64,000 nucleotides of DNA from Larix kaempferi. Taxonomy: Eukaryota > Streptophyta > Pinopsida > Pinales > Pinaceae. Numbering within the stretch: position 1 is the first letter of the stretch; every line of letters starts with the position of its first letter. Below, piece after piece: positions 50,701 to 63,202 of the stretch. The notes below the pieces were generated by a model. The model searched no databases. It had not been told where the DNA came from and saw nothing but the letters and a program-made list of their open reading frames with translations. Location: contig BSBM01000917.1 of assembly GCA_027924585.1 (NCBI GenBank), positions 8,733,501 through 8,797,500 of the forward strand, in the 5' to 3' direction. Position numbers and translations under genes: made by a program.

Positions 50701-50929
50701 ATGACATAGAATGTGCATACTTTGTAGATTCCATCTATGAAATAAAACACATTTTCTAAAAACTCATGTTTTTTAATAAATCATGTAAACCTTCTAGAAG
50801 CTGTGATTTTAAAAAACGGGGGAAGCAAGCTTTTCTTATTTCCAGACGAATGCGCAAACTATAGAAATTCGTTATGACGTATAATATGCATACTTTGTTG
50901 ATTCCATTTAAGAAATAAAACACATTTTC
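45639..50929. repeat. Long-range duplicated block, distal copy
   Basis: Partner of 26272-31735. The P16 and P17 units are fused near 50134-50306 (consensus front, GTGCTTACTTTG behind), which explains the change in offset by one monomer. It ends inside a P5 unit that continues as AAAATTCGTG. Confidence 0.8.
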
Positions 50930-51173
50930 TAAAAATTCGTGTTTTTTACGAAATCATCTAAACCTTCTAGAAGCTGTGATTTTAAAAAACGGGGGAAGTA
51001 AGCTATTCATATTTCCAAACGCATGCGCAAACTATAGAAGGTCGTTATGATGTAGAATGTGCATACTTTGTTGATTCCATTTATGAAATAAAACACATTT
51101 TATAAAAACTCATATTTTTTACGAAATTATGTAAACCTTCTAGAAGCTGTGATTTTAAAAAACGGGGGAAGTA
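47715..51173. repeat. HOR segment U11, 20 monomers
   Basis: Order: P13-P17, P18/P2 hybrid, P3-P9, P10/P15 hybrid, P16/P17 hybrid, P18/P2 hybrid, P3, P4, a P5 unit with a foreign tail, P12. It resembles 28348-33017 with further losses. Confidence 0.78.
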
Positions 51174-54100
51174 AGCTTTTCTTATTTCCAAACACATGCG
51201 CAAACTATAGAAAGTCGTTCTGACGTAGAATGTGCATACTTTGTTGATTCCATTTATGAAATAAAACACATTTTCTAAAAACTCGTGTTTTTTAAGAAAT
51301 CATGTAAACCTTCTAGAAGCTGTGATTTTAAAAAACGGTTGAAGTAAAAAAATTTTATTTCCGGACGCATGCGCAAACTATAGAAAGTCGTTATGACATA
51401 GATGTGCATACTTTGTAGATTCCATTTATGAAATAAAACACATTTTCTAAAATCTCGTGTTTTTTACGAAATCATGTAAACCTTCTAGAAGCAGTGATTT
51501 TAAAAAACGGTGGAAGTAAGGTTATCTTATTTCCGGACGCATGCGCAAACTATAGAAAGTCGTTATGACGTAGAATATGCATACTTTGTTGATTCCATTT
51601 ATGAAATAAAACACATTTTCTAAAAACTCGTGTTTTTTACGAAATCATTTAAACCTTCTAGAAGCTGTGATTTTAAAAAACGGGGGAAGTAAGCTTTTCT
51701 TATTTCCGGACGCATGCGCAAACTCTAGAAAGTCGTTATGACGTAGAATGTGCATACTTTGTTGATTCCATTTATGAAATAAAACACATTTTCTAAAAAC
51801 TCGTGTTTTTTACGAAATCATTTAAACCTTCTAGAAGCTGTGATTTTAAAAAACGGGGGATGTAAGATTTTCTTATTTCCAAACGCATGCGCAAACTATA
51901 GAAAGTCGTTATGACGTAGAATGTGCTTACTTTGTTGATTCCATTTATGAAATAAAACACATTTTCTAAAAACTCGTGTTTTTGAAGAAATCATGTAAAC
52001 CTTCTAGAAGCTGTGATTTTAAAAAACGGTGGAAGTAAGCTTTTCTTATTTCCGGACGCATGCGCAAACTATAGAAAGTCGTTATGACGTGGAATGTGCA
52101 TACTTTTTTTATTCCATTTATGAAATAAAACACATTTTCTAAAAACTCATGTTTTTTAAGAAATCATGTAAACCTTCTAAAAGCTGTGATTTAAAAAAAC
52201 GGGGAAGTAAGCTTTTCTTATTTCCGGACGCATGCGCAAACTATAGAAAGTCGTTATGACGTAGAATGTGCATACTTTGTAGATTCCATTTATGAAATAA
52301 AAGACATTTTCTAAAAACTCGTGTTTTTTACGAAATCATGTACACCTTCTAGAAGCTGCGATTTTAAAAAACGGTGGAAGTAAGTTTTTCTTATTTCTGG
52401 ACGCATGCCGAAACTATAGAAAGTCGTTATGACGTAGAATGTGCTTACTTTGTAGATTCCATTTATGAAATAAAACAAATTTTCGAAAAACTCGTGTTTT
52501 TTACAAAATCATGTAAACCTTCTAGAAGCTGTGATTTTAAAAAACGGTGGAAGTAAGCCTTTCTTATTTCCGGACGCATGCGCAAACTATAGAAAGTCGT
52601 TATGATGTAGAATGTGCATACTTTGTTGATTCCATTTATGAAATAAAACACATTTTCTAAAAACTCGTGTTTTTTAAGAAATCATGTAAACCTTCTAGAA
52701 GCTGTGATTTTAAAAAACGGGGGAAGTAAGCTTTTCTTATTTCCGGACGCATGCGCAAACTATAGAAAGTCGTTATGACGTAGAATGTGCATACTTTTTT
52801 GATTCCATTTATGAAATAAAACACATTTTCTAAAAACTCGTGTTTTTTAAGAAATCATGTAAACCTTCTAGAAGCTGTCATTTTAAAAAACGGGGGAAGT
52901 AAGCTTTTCTTATTTCCAAACGCATGCTCAAACTATAGAAAGTCTTTATGACGTAGAATGTGCATACTTTGTTGATTCCATTTTTTAAATAAAACACATT
53001 TTCTAAAAACTCGTGTTTTTTAATAAATCATGTAAACCTTCTAGAAGCTGTGATTTTAAAAAACGGGGGAGGTAAGCTTTTCTTATTTTCGGACGCATAA
53101 GCAAACTATAGAAAGTCGTTATGACATAGAATGTGCATACTTTGTAGATTCCATCTATGAAATAAAACACATTTTCTAAAAACTCATGTTTTTTAATAAA
53201 TCATGTAAACCTTCTAGAAGCTGTGATTTTAAAAAACGGGGGAAGCAAGCTTTTCTTATTTCCAGACGAATGCGCAAACTATAGAAATTCGTTATGACGT
53301 ATAATGTGCATACTTTGTTGATTCCATTTAAGAAATAAAACACATTTTCTAAAAACTCGTGTCTTTTAAGAAATCATGTAAACCTTCTAAAAGCTGTGAT
53401 TTTAAAAAACGGGGAAGTAAGCTTTTCTTATTTCCGGACGCATAAGCAAACTATAGAAAGTCGTTATGACATAGAATGTGCATACTTTGTAGATTCCATC
53501 TATGAAATAAAACACATTTTCTAAAAACTCATGTTTTTTAATAAATCATGTAAACCTTCTAGAAGCTGTGATTTTAAAAAACGGGGGAGGTAAGCTTTTC
53601 TTATTTCCGGATGCATGCGCAAACTATAGAAAGTCGTTATGACATAGATGTGCATACTTTGTAGATTCCATTTATGAAATAAAACACATTTTCTAAAATA
53701 TCGTGTTTTTTACGAAATCATGTAAACCTTCTAGAAGCAGTGATTTTAAAAAACGGTGGAAGTAAGGTTTTCTTATTTCCGGACGCATGCGCAAACTATA
53801 GAAAGTCGTTATGACGTAGAATGTGCATACTTTGTTGATTCCATTTATGAAATAAAACACATTTTCTAAAAACTCGTGTTTTTTACGAAATCATTTAAAC
53901 CTTCTAGAAGCTGTGATTTTAAAAAACGGGGGAAGTAAGCTTTTCTTATTTCCGGACGCATGCGAAAACTATAGAAAGTCGTTATGACGTAGAATGTGCA
54001 TACTTTGTTGATTCTATTTATGAAATAAAACACATTTTCTAAAAACTCGTGTTTTTTAAGAAATCATGTAAACCTTCTAGAAGCTGTGATTTTAAAAAAC

Positions 54101-57100
54101 GGGGGATGTAAGCTTTTCTTATTTCCAAACGCATGCGCAAACTATAGAAAGTCGTTATGACGTAGAATGTGCTTACTTTGTTGATTCCATTTATGAAATA
54201 AAACACATTTTCTAAAAACTTGTGTTTTTGAAGAAATCATGTAAACCTTCTAGAAGCTGTGATTTTAAAAAACGGTGGAAGTAAGCTTTTCTTATTTCCG
54301 GACGCATGCGCAAACTATTGAAAGTCGTTATGACGTGGAATGTGCATACTTTTTTTATTAAATTTATGAAATAAAACACATTTTCTAAAAACTCATGTTT
54401 TTTAAGAAATCATGTAAACCTTCTAAAAGCTGTGATTTTAAAAAACGGGGAAGTAAGCTTTTCTTATTTCCGGACGCATGCGCAAACTATAGAAAGCCGT
54501 TATGACGTAGAATGTGCATACTTTGTAGATTCCATTTATGAAATAAAAGATATTTTCTAAAAACTCGTGTTTTTTACGAAATCATGTACACCTTCTAGAA
54601 GCTGTGATTTTAAAAAACGGTGGAAGTAAGCTTTTCTTATTTCTGGACGCATGCACAAACTATAGAAAGTCGTTATGACGTAGAATGTGCTTACTTTGTA
54701 GATTCCATTTACGAAATAAAACACATTTTCTAAAAACACGTGTTTTTTAAGAAATCATGTAAACATTCTAGAAGCTGTGATTTTAAAAAACGGTGGAAGT
54801 AAGCTTTTCTTATTTCCGGATGCATGCGCAAACTATAGAAAGTCGTTATGACGTAGAATGTGCATACTTTTTTGATTCCATTTATGAAATAAAACACATT
54901 TTCTAAAAACTCGTGTTTTTTAAGAAATCATGTAAACCTTCTAGAAGCTGTCATTTTAAAAAACGGGGGAAGTAAGCTTTTCTTATTTCCAAACGCATGC
55001 TCAAACTATAGAAAGTCTTTATGACGTAGAATGTACATACTTTGTTGATTCCATTTTTTAAATAAAACACATTTTCTAAAAACTCGTGTTTTTTAATAAA
55101 TCATGTAAACCTTCTAGAAGCTGTGATTTTAAAAAACGGGGGAGGTAAGCTTTTCTTATTTCCGGACGCATAAACAAACTATAGAAAGTCGTTATGACAT
55201 AGAATGTGCATACTTTGTAGATTCCATCTATGAAATAAAACACATTTTCTAAAAACTCATGTTTTTTAATAAATCATGTAAACCTTCTAGAAGCTGTGAT
55301 TTTAAAAAACGGGGGAAGCAGGCTTTTCTTATTTCCAGACGAATGCGCAAACTATAGAAATTCGTTATGACGTATAATGTGCATACTTTGTTGATTCCAT
55401 TTAAGAAATAAAACACATTTTCTAAAAACTCGTGTCTTTTAAGAAATCATGTAAACCTTCTAGAAGCCGTGATTTTAAAAAACGGTGGAAGTAAGATTTT
55501 CTTATTTCCGGACGCATGCGCAAACTATAGAAAGTCGTTGTGACGTAGAATGTGCATACTTTGTAGATTCCATTTATGAAATAAAACACATTTTCTAAAA
55601 ACTCGTGTTTTTTACGAAATCATGTAAACCTTCTAGAAGCTGTGATTTTAAAAAACGGTGGAAGTAAGCTTTTCTTATTTCCGGACGCATCCGCAAACTA
55701 TAGAAAGTCCTTATGACGTAGAATGTGCATACTTTGTTGATTCTATTTATGAAATAAAACACATTTTCTAAAAACTCGTGTTTTTTAAGAAATCATGTAA
55801 ACCTTCTAGAAGTTGTGATTTTAAAAAACGGGGGAAGTAAGCTTTTCTTATTTCCAAACGCATGCGCAAACTATAGAAGGTCATTATGATGTAGAATGTG
55901 CATACTTTGTTGATTCCATTGATGAAATAAAACACATTTTCTAAAAACTCGTGTTTTTTACGAAATCATGTAAACCTTCTAGAAGCTGCGATTTTAAAAA
56001 ACGAGGGAAGTAAGCTTTTCCTATTACCAAATGCATGCGCAAACTATAGAAAGTCGTTATGACGTAGAATGTGCATACTTTGTTGATTCCATTTATTTAA
56101 TAAAACACATTTTCTAAAAACTCGTGTTTTTTAAGAAATCATTCAAAACTTCTAGATCTGTGATTTTAAAAAACAGGGGAGGTAAGCTTTTCTTATTTCC
56201 GGACGCATCCGCAAACTATAGATAGTCGTTATGACGTAGAATGTGCATACTTTGTTGATTCCATTTATGAAATAAAACACATTTTCTAAAAACTCGTGTT
56301 TTTTAAGAAGTCATGTAAACCTTCTAGAAGTTGTGATTTTAAAAAATGGTGGAAGTAAGCTTTTCTTATTTCCGGACGCATGCGCAAACTATAGAAAGTC
56401 GTTATGACGTAGAATGAGCATACTTTTTTGATTCCATTTATGAAATAAAACACATTTTCTAAAAACTCATGTTTTTTACGAAATTATGTAAACCTTCTAG
56501 AAGCTGTGATTTTAAAAAACGGGGGAAGTAAGATTTTCTTATTTCCGGACGCATGCGCAAACTATAGAAAGTCGTTATGACGTAGAATGTGCATACTTTG
56601 TAGATTCCATTTATGAAATAAAACACATTTTCTAAAAACTCGTGTTTTTTAAGAAATCATGTAAACCTTCTAGAAGCTGTGATTTTAAAAAACGGTGGAA
56701 GTAAACTTTTCTTATTTCCGGACGCATGCGCAAACTATAGAAAGTCGTTATGACATAGATGTGCATACTTTGTAGATTCCATTTATGAAATAAAACACAT
56801 TTTCTAAAAACTCGTTTTTTTTACGAAATCATGTAAACCTTCTAGAAGCAGTGATTTCAAAAAACGGTGGAAGTAAGGTTTTCTTATTTCCGGACGCATG
56901 CGCAAACTATAGAAAGTCGTTATGACGTAGAATGTGCATACTTTGTTGATTCCATTTATGAAATAAAACACATTTTCTAAAAACTCGTGTTTTTTACGAA
57001 ATCATCTAAACCTTCTAGAAGCTGTGATTTTAAAAAACGGGGGAAGTAAGCTTTTCTTATTTCCGAACGCATGCGCAAACTATAGAAAGTTGTTATGACG

Positions 57101-58085
57101 TAGAATGTGCATACTTTGTTGATTCTATTTATGAAATAAAACACATTTTCTAAAAACTCGTGTTTTTTAAGAAATCATGTAAACCTTCTAGAAGCTGTGA
57201 TTTTAAAAAACGGGGGATGTAAGCTTTTCTTATTTCCAAACGCATGCGCAAACTATAGAAAGTCGTTATGACGTAGAATGTGCTTACTTTGTTGATTCCA
57301 TTTATGAAATAAAACACATTTTCTAAAAACTCGTGTTTTTGAAGAACTCATGTAAACCTTCTAGAAGCTGTGATTTTAAAAAACGGTGGAAGTAAGCTTT
57401 TCTTATTTCCAGACGCATGCGCAAACTATAGAAAGTCGTTATGACGTGGAATGTGCATACTTTTTTTATTCCATTTATGAAATAAAACACATTTTCTAAA
57501 AACTCACGTTTTTTAAGAAATCATGTAAACCTTCTAAAAGCTGTGATTTTAAAAAACGGGGAAGTAAGCTTTTCTTATTTCCGGACGCATGCGCAAACTA
57601 TAGAAAGTCGTTATGACGTAGAATGTGCATACTTTGTAGATTCCATTTTTGAAATAAAACACATTTTCTAAAAACTCGTGTTTTTTACGAAATCATGTAA
57701 ACCTTCTAGAAGCTGTGATTTTAAAAAACTGTGGAAGTAAGCTTTTCTTATTTCTGGACGCATGCACAAACTATAGAAAGTCGTTATGACGTAGAATGTG
57801 CTTACTTTGTAGATTCCATTTATGAAATAAAACAAATTTTCTAAAAACTCGTGTTTTTTACGAAATCATGTAAACCTTCTAGAAGCTGTGATTTTAAAAA
57901 ACGGTGGAAGTAAGCTTTTCTTATTTCCGGATGCACGCGCAAACTATAGAAAGTCGTTATGATGTATAATGTGCATACTTTGTTGATTCCATTTATGAAA
58001 TAAAACACATTTTCTAAAAACTCGTGTTTTTTAAGAAATCATGTAAACCTTCTAGAAGCTGTGATTTTAAAAAATGGTGGAAGTA
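51174..58085. repeat. HOR segment U12, 40 monomers, last before the right flank
   Basis: Reading from P13: P14, P15, a P16-position unit with a P15 tail, P17-P21, P1/P2 hybrid, P3-P5, two hybrid units with P4 marks (53.43 and 53.61 kb), P15-P19, P20/P1 hybrid, P2-P10, P11/P12 hybrid, one near-consensus unit, P14-P21. No further unit has the P13 marks. The P14 unit near 51347 carries GTAAAAAAATTTTATTTCC, as at 36.82 and 44.26 kb. Confidence 0.75.
52481..52497 (+). other. CENP-B-box-like 17-mer in P20
   Basis: Same 8-of-9 match in the P20 unit of segment U12. P20 copies near 16.17 and 25.33 kb have CTCATG and the c units at 16.8-19.3 kb have CTTGTG, so they match less well. Confidence 0.28.
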
Positions 58086-61000
58086 AGCTTTTCTTATTTC
58101 TGGACGCATGCGCAAACAATCGAAAGTCGTTATGACATAGAATGTGCATACTTTGTTGATTCTATTTATGAAATAAAACACATTTTCTAAAAACTTGTGT
58201 TTTTTAAGAAATCATGTAAACCTTCTAGAAGCTGTCATTTTAAAAAACGGGGGAAGTAAGCTTTTCTTATTTCCAAACGCATGCGCAAACTATAGAAATT
58301 CGTTATGACGTAGAATGTGCATACTTTGTTGATTCCATTTATGAAATAAAACAAATTTTCTAAAAACTCGTGTTTTTTAAGAAATCATGTAAACCTTCTA
58401 GAAGCTGTGATTTTAAAAAACGGGGGAAGTAAGCTTTTCTTATTTCCAAACGCATGCGCAAACAATAGAAAGTCGTTATGACGTAGAATGTGCATACTTT
58501 GTTGATTCCATTTATGAAATAAAACACATTTTCTAAAAACTCGTGTTTTTTAAGAAATCATGTAAACCTTCTAGAAGCTGTGATTTTAAAAAACTGGGGA
58601 AGTAAGCTTTTCTTATTTCCGGACGTATGCGCAAACTATAGAAAGTCGTTATGACGTAGAATGTGCATACTTTGTAGATTCCATTTATGAAATAAAACAC
58701 ATTTTGTAAAAACTCGTGTTTTTTACGAAATCATGTAAACCTTCTAGAAGCTGTGATTTTAAAAAACGGGGTAAGTAAGCTTTTCTTATTTCCGGACGCA
58801 TGCGCAAACTATAGAAAGTCATTATGACGTAGAATGTGCATACTTTGTGGATTCCATTTATGAAATAAAACATATTTTCTAAAAACTCGTGTTTTTTACG
58901 AAATCATGTAAACCTTCTAGAAGCTGTGATTTTAAAAAACGGTGGAAGTAAGCTTTTCTTATTTCCGGACGAATGCGAAACTATAGAAAGTCGTTATGAT
59001 GTAGAATGTGCATACTTTGTTGATTCCATTTATGTAATAAAACACATTTTCTAAAAACTCGTGTTTTTTAAGATATCATGTAAACCTTCTAGAAGCTGTG
59101 ATTTTAAAAAACGGTGGAAGTAAGATTTTCTTATTTCCGGACGCATGCGCAAACTATAGAAAGTCCTTATGACGTAGAATGTGCATACTTTGTTGATTCC
59201 ATTTATGAAATAAAACACATTTTCTAAAAATTCATGTTTTTTAAGAAATCATGTAAGCCTTCTAGAAGCTGTGATTTTAAAAAACGGGGTAAGTAAGCTT
59301 TTCTTATTTCCGGACGCATGCGCAAACTATAGAAAGTCGTTATGACGTAGAATCTGCATACTTTGTAGATTCCATTTATGAAATAAAACACATTTACTAA
59401 AAACTCGTGTTTTTTACGAAATCATGTAAACCTTCTAGAAGCTGTGATTTTAAAAAATGGTGGAAGTAAGCTTTTCTTATTTACGGACGCATGCACAAAC
59501 TATAGAAAGTTGTTATGACATAGAATGTGCATACTTTGTAGATTCCATTTATGAAATAAAACACATTTTCTAAAAACTCGTGTTTTTTACGAAATCATGT
59601 AAACCTTCTAGAAGCTGTGATTTTAAAAAACTGTGGAAGTAAGCTTTTCTTATTTCCGGACGCATGCGCAAACTATAGAAAGTCGTTATGACGTAGAATG
59701 TGCATACTTTGTTCCTTCCATTTATGAAATAAAACACACTTTCTAAAAACTCATGTTTTTTACGAACTCATGTAAACCTTATAGAAGCTGTGATTTTAAA
59801 AAACGGTGGAAGTAAGCTTTTTTTATTTCCGGACGCATACGAAAACTATAGAAAGTCGTTATGAAGTAGAATGTGCATATTTTGTAGATTCGATTTATGA
59901 AATAAAACACATTTTCTAAAAATTTGAGTTTTTTACGAAATCATGTAAACCTTCTAGAAGCTGTGATTTTAAAAAACGGTGGAAGTAAGCTTTTCTTATT
60001 TGCGGACGCATGTGCAAACTATAAAAAGTCGTTATGACATAGAATGTGCATACTTTGTTGATTCCATTTATGAAATAAAACACATTTTCTAAAAACTCGT
60101 GTTTTTTACGAAATCATGTAAACCTTCTAGAAGCTGTGATTTTAAAAAACGGGGGATGTAAGATTTTCTTATTTCCAAACGCATGCTCAAAGTATAGAAA
60201 GTCGTTATGATGTAGAATGTACATACTTTGTTGATTCCATTTTTTAAATAAAACACATTTTCTAAAAACTCATGTTTTTTAATAAATCATGTAAACCTTC
60301 TAGAAGCTGTGATTTTAAAAAACGGTGGAAGTAAGCTTTACTTATTTCCTTACGCATGCGCAAACTATAGAAAGTCGTTATGATGTAGAATGTGCATACT
60401 TTGTTGATTCCATTTATGAAATAAAACACATTTTCTAAAAACTCGTGTTTTTTACGAAATCATGTAAACCTTTTAGAAGCTGTGATTTTAAAAAACGGTG
60501 GAAGTAAGCTTTTCTTATTTACGGACGCATGCACAAACTATAGAAAGTTGTTATGACGTATAATGTGCATACTTTGTAGATTCCATTTATGAAATAAAAC
60601 ACATTTTCTAAAAACTCGTGTTTTTTACGAAATCATGTAAACCTTCTAGAAGCTGTGATTTTAAAAAACGGTGGAAGTAAGCTTTTCTTATTTCCGGACG
60701 CATGCGCAAACTATAGAAAGTCGTTGTGACGTAGATTGTGCATACTTTGTAGATTCCATTTATGAAATAAAACACATTTTCTAAAAACTCATGTTTTTTA
60801 CGAAATTATGTAAACCTTCTAGAAGCTGTGATTTTAAAAAACGGTAGAAGTAATATTTTCTTATTTCTGGACGCATGCGCAATCTATAGAAAGTCATTGT
60901 GACGTAGAATGTGCATACTTTATTGATTCCATTTATGAAATAAAACACATCTTCTAAAAACTTGTGTTTTTTAAGAAATCATGTAAACCTTCTAGAAGCT

Positions 61001-63202
61001 GTGATTTTAAAAAACGGTGGAAGTAAGCTTTTCTTATTTCCGGACGCATGCGCAAACTACAGAAAGTCGTTATGACGTAGAATGTGCATACTTTTTTGAT
61101 TCCATTTATGAAATAAAACACATTTTCTAAAAACTCATGTTTTTTAAGAAATCATGTAAACCTTCTAAAAGCTGTGATTTTAAAAAACGGGGGAAGTAAG
61201 CTTTTCTTATTTCCAAACGCATGCTCAAACTATAGAAAGTAGTTATGACGTAGAATGTACATACTTTGTTGATTCCATTTTTGAAATAAAACACATTTTC
61301 TAAAAACTCGTGTTTTTTAATAAATCATGTAAACCTTCTAGAAGCTGTGATTTTAAAAAACAGGGAAAGTAAGCTTTTCTTATTTCCGGATGCATGCGCA
61401 AACTATAGAAAGTCGTTATGACATAGAATGTGCATACTTTGTAGATTCCATTTATGAAATAAAACACAGTTTCTAAAAACTCATGTTTTTTACGAAATCA
61501 TGTAAACCTTATAGAAGCTGTGATTTTAAAAAACGGTGGAAGTAAGCTTTTCTTATTTCCGGACGCATGTGCAAACTATAGAAAGTCGTTATGACGAAGA
61601 ATGTGAATACTTTGTAGATTCCATTTACGAAATAAAACACATTTTCTAAAAACTCGTGTTTTTTACGAAATCATGTAAACCTTCTAGAAGCTGTGATTTT
61701 AAAAAACGGTGGAAGTAAGCTTTTCTTATATCCGGACGCATGCGCAAACTATAGAAAGTTGTTATGACGTAGAATGTGCATACTTTGTTGATTCCATTTA
61801 TGAAATAAAACACATTTTCTAAAAACTCGTGTTTTTTACGAAATCATGTAAACCTTCTAGAAGCTGTGATTTTAAAAAACGTGGAAGTAAGCTTTTCTTA
61901 TTTCCGCATGCATGCGCAAACTATAGAAAGTCGTTATGACGTAGAATGTGCATACTTTGTTGATTCCATTTATGAAATAAAACACATTTTCTAAAAACTC
62001 ATGTTTTTTAACAAATCATGTAAACCTTCTAGAAGCTGTGATTTTAAAAAATGGGGGAAGTAAGCTTTTCTTATTTCCAAACGCATGCGCAAACTATAGA
62101 AAGTCATTATGACGTAGAATGTGTATACTTTGTTGATTCCATTTATGAAATAAAACACATTTTCTAAAAACTCGTGTTTTTTAAGAAATCATGTAAACCT
62201 TCTAGAAGTTGTGATTTTAAAAAACGGTGGAAGTAAGCTTTTCTTATTTCCGGACGCATGCGCAAACTATAGAAAGTCGTTATGACGTAGAATATGCATA
62301 CTTTGTAGATTCCATTTATGAAATAAAACACATTTTCTAAAAACTCGTGTTTTTTACGAAATGATGTAAACCTTCTAGAAGCTGTGATTTTAAAAAACGG
62401 TGGAAGTAATCTTTTCTTATTTCCGGACGCATCCGCAAACTATAGAAAGTCGTTATGACGTAGCATGTGCATACTTTGTTGATTCTATTTATGAAATAAA
62501 AAACATTTTCTAAAAACTCGTGTTTTTTAAGAAATCATGTAAACCTTCTAGAAGATGTGATTTTAAAAAACGGGGGAAGTAAGCTTTTCTTATTTCCAAA
62601 CGCATGCGCAAACTATAGAAGGTCATTATGATGTAGAATGTGCGTACTTTGTTGATTCCATTTATGAAATAAAACACATTTTCTAAAAACTCGTGTTTTT
62701 TAAGAAATCATGTAAACCTTCTAAAAGCTGTGATTTTAAAAAACGGGGGAAGTAAGCTTTTCTTATTTCCAAACGCATGCTCAAACTATAGAAAGTAGTT
62801 ATGACGTAGAATGTACATACTTTGTTGATTCCATTTTTTAAAAAATGGGGGAAGTAAGCTTTTCTTATTTCCGGATAGATGCGCAAACTATAGAAAGTCG
62901 TTGTGACGTAGATTGTGCATACTTTGTAGATTCCATTTATGAAATAAAACACATTTTCTAAAAACTCATGTTTTTTACGAAATTATGTAAACCTTCTAGA
63001 AGCTGTGATTTTAAAAAACGGTGGAAGTAAGCTTTTCTTATTTCCGGATGCATGCGCAAACTATAGAATGTCGTTATGACGTAGAATGTGCATACTTTGT
63101 AGATTCTACTTTTGAAATAAAACACATTTTCTAAAAACTCGTGTTTTTTACGAAATCATGTAAACCTTCTAGAAGCTGTGATTTTAAAAAACGGTGGAAG
63201 TA
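58086..63202. repeat. Right flank F', direct repeat of the left flank
   Basis: Loosely ordered monomers matching 660-4900 in collinear blocks: offsets 57,409 (CGCAAACAAT at 702 and 58111), 57,582 (ACGTATG at 1041 and 58623), 58,792 (GTTGTGACGTAGATTG at 1931 and 60723), 58,100 (GGACGCATGTGC at 3461 and 61561) and 57,926 (GAATATGC at 4364 and 62290). Steps between offsets are whole monomers within a base or so. Within F', ACGGACGCATGCAC occurs at 59483 and 60521, a six-monomer (1,038-bp) spacing. Confidence 0.82.
62755..62856. repeat. Truncated monomer of 102 bp
   Basis: CCATTTTTTAAAAAATGGGG joins the middle of one unit to the end of a unit, losing about 71 bp including the AAAAC/GTTTTT dyad and the CTTCTAGAAG palindrome. 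It is the largest within-monomer deletion I see. The short T and A runs at the junction suggest a slippage or microhomology event. It creates a fortuitous 89-codon minus-strand frame. Confidence 0.85.

Larger units (their letters stand above)
7772..58085. repeat. Higher-order-repeat domain built from 21 monomer classes
   Basis: From 7772 the monomers fall into 21 classes (P1-P21), each with diagnostic variants, in a constant cyclic order. I followed the order by the variants listed for the cycle at 33018-36648. P13 (CCAAACACATGC with GTTCTGACG) is a convenient landmark; it starts at 9329, 12096, 14863, 21261, 24028, 28348, 33018, 36649, 40280, 44084, 47715 and 51174. Departures from the 21-mer are whole-monomer gains or losses, and no other sequence is inserted. 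Confidence 0.85.

Noticed and set aside
53390-53780. Possible foreign insertion at the irregular junctions around 53.4-53.6 kb
   Set aside because: All of the sequence can be read as P5, P18/P19-, P4- and P14-like monomer parts; it is a local rearrangement of the array.
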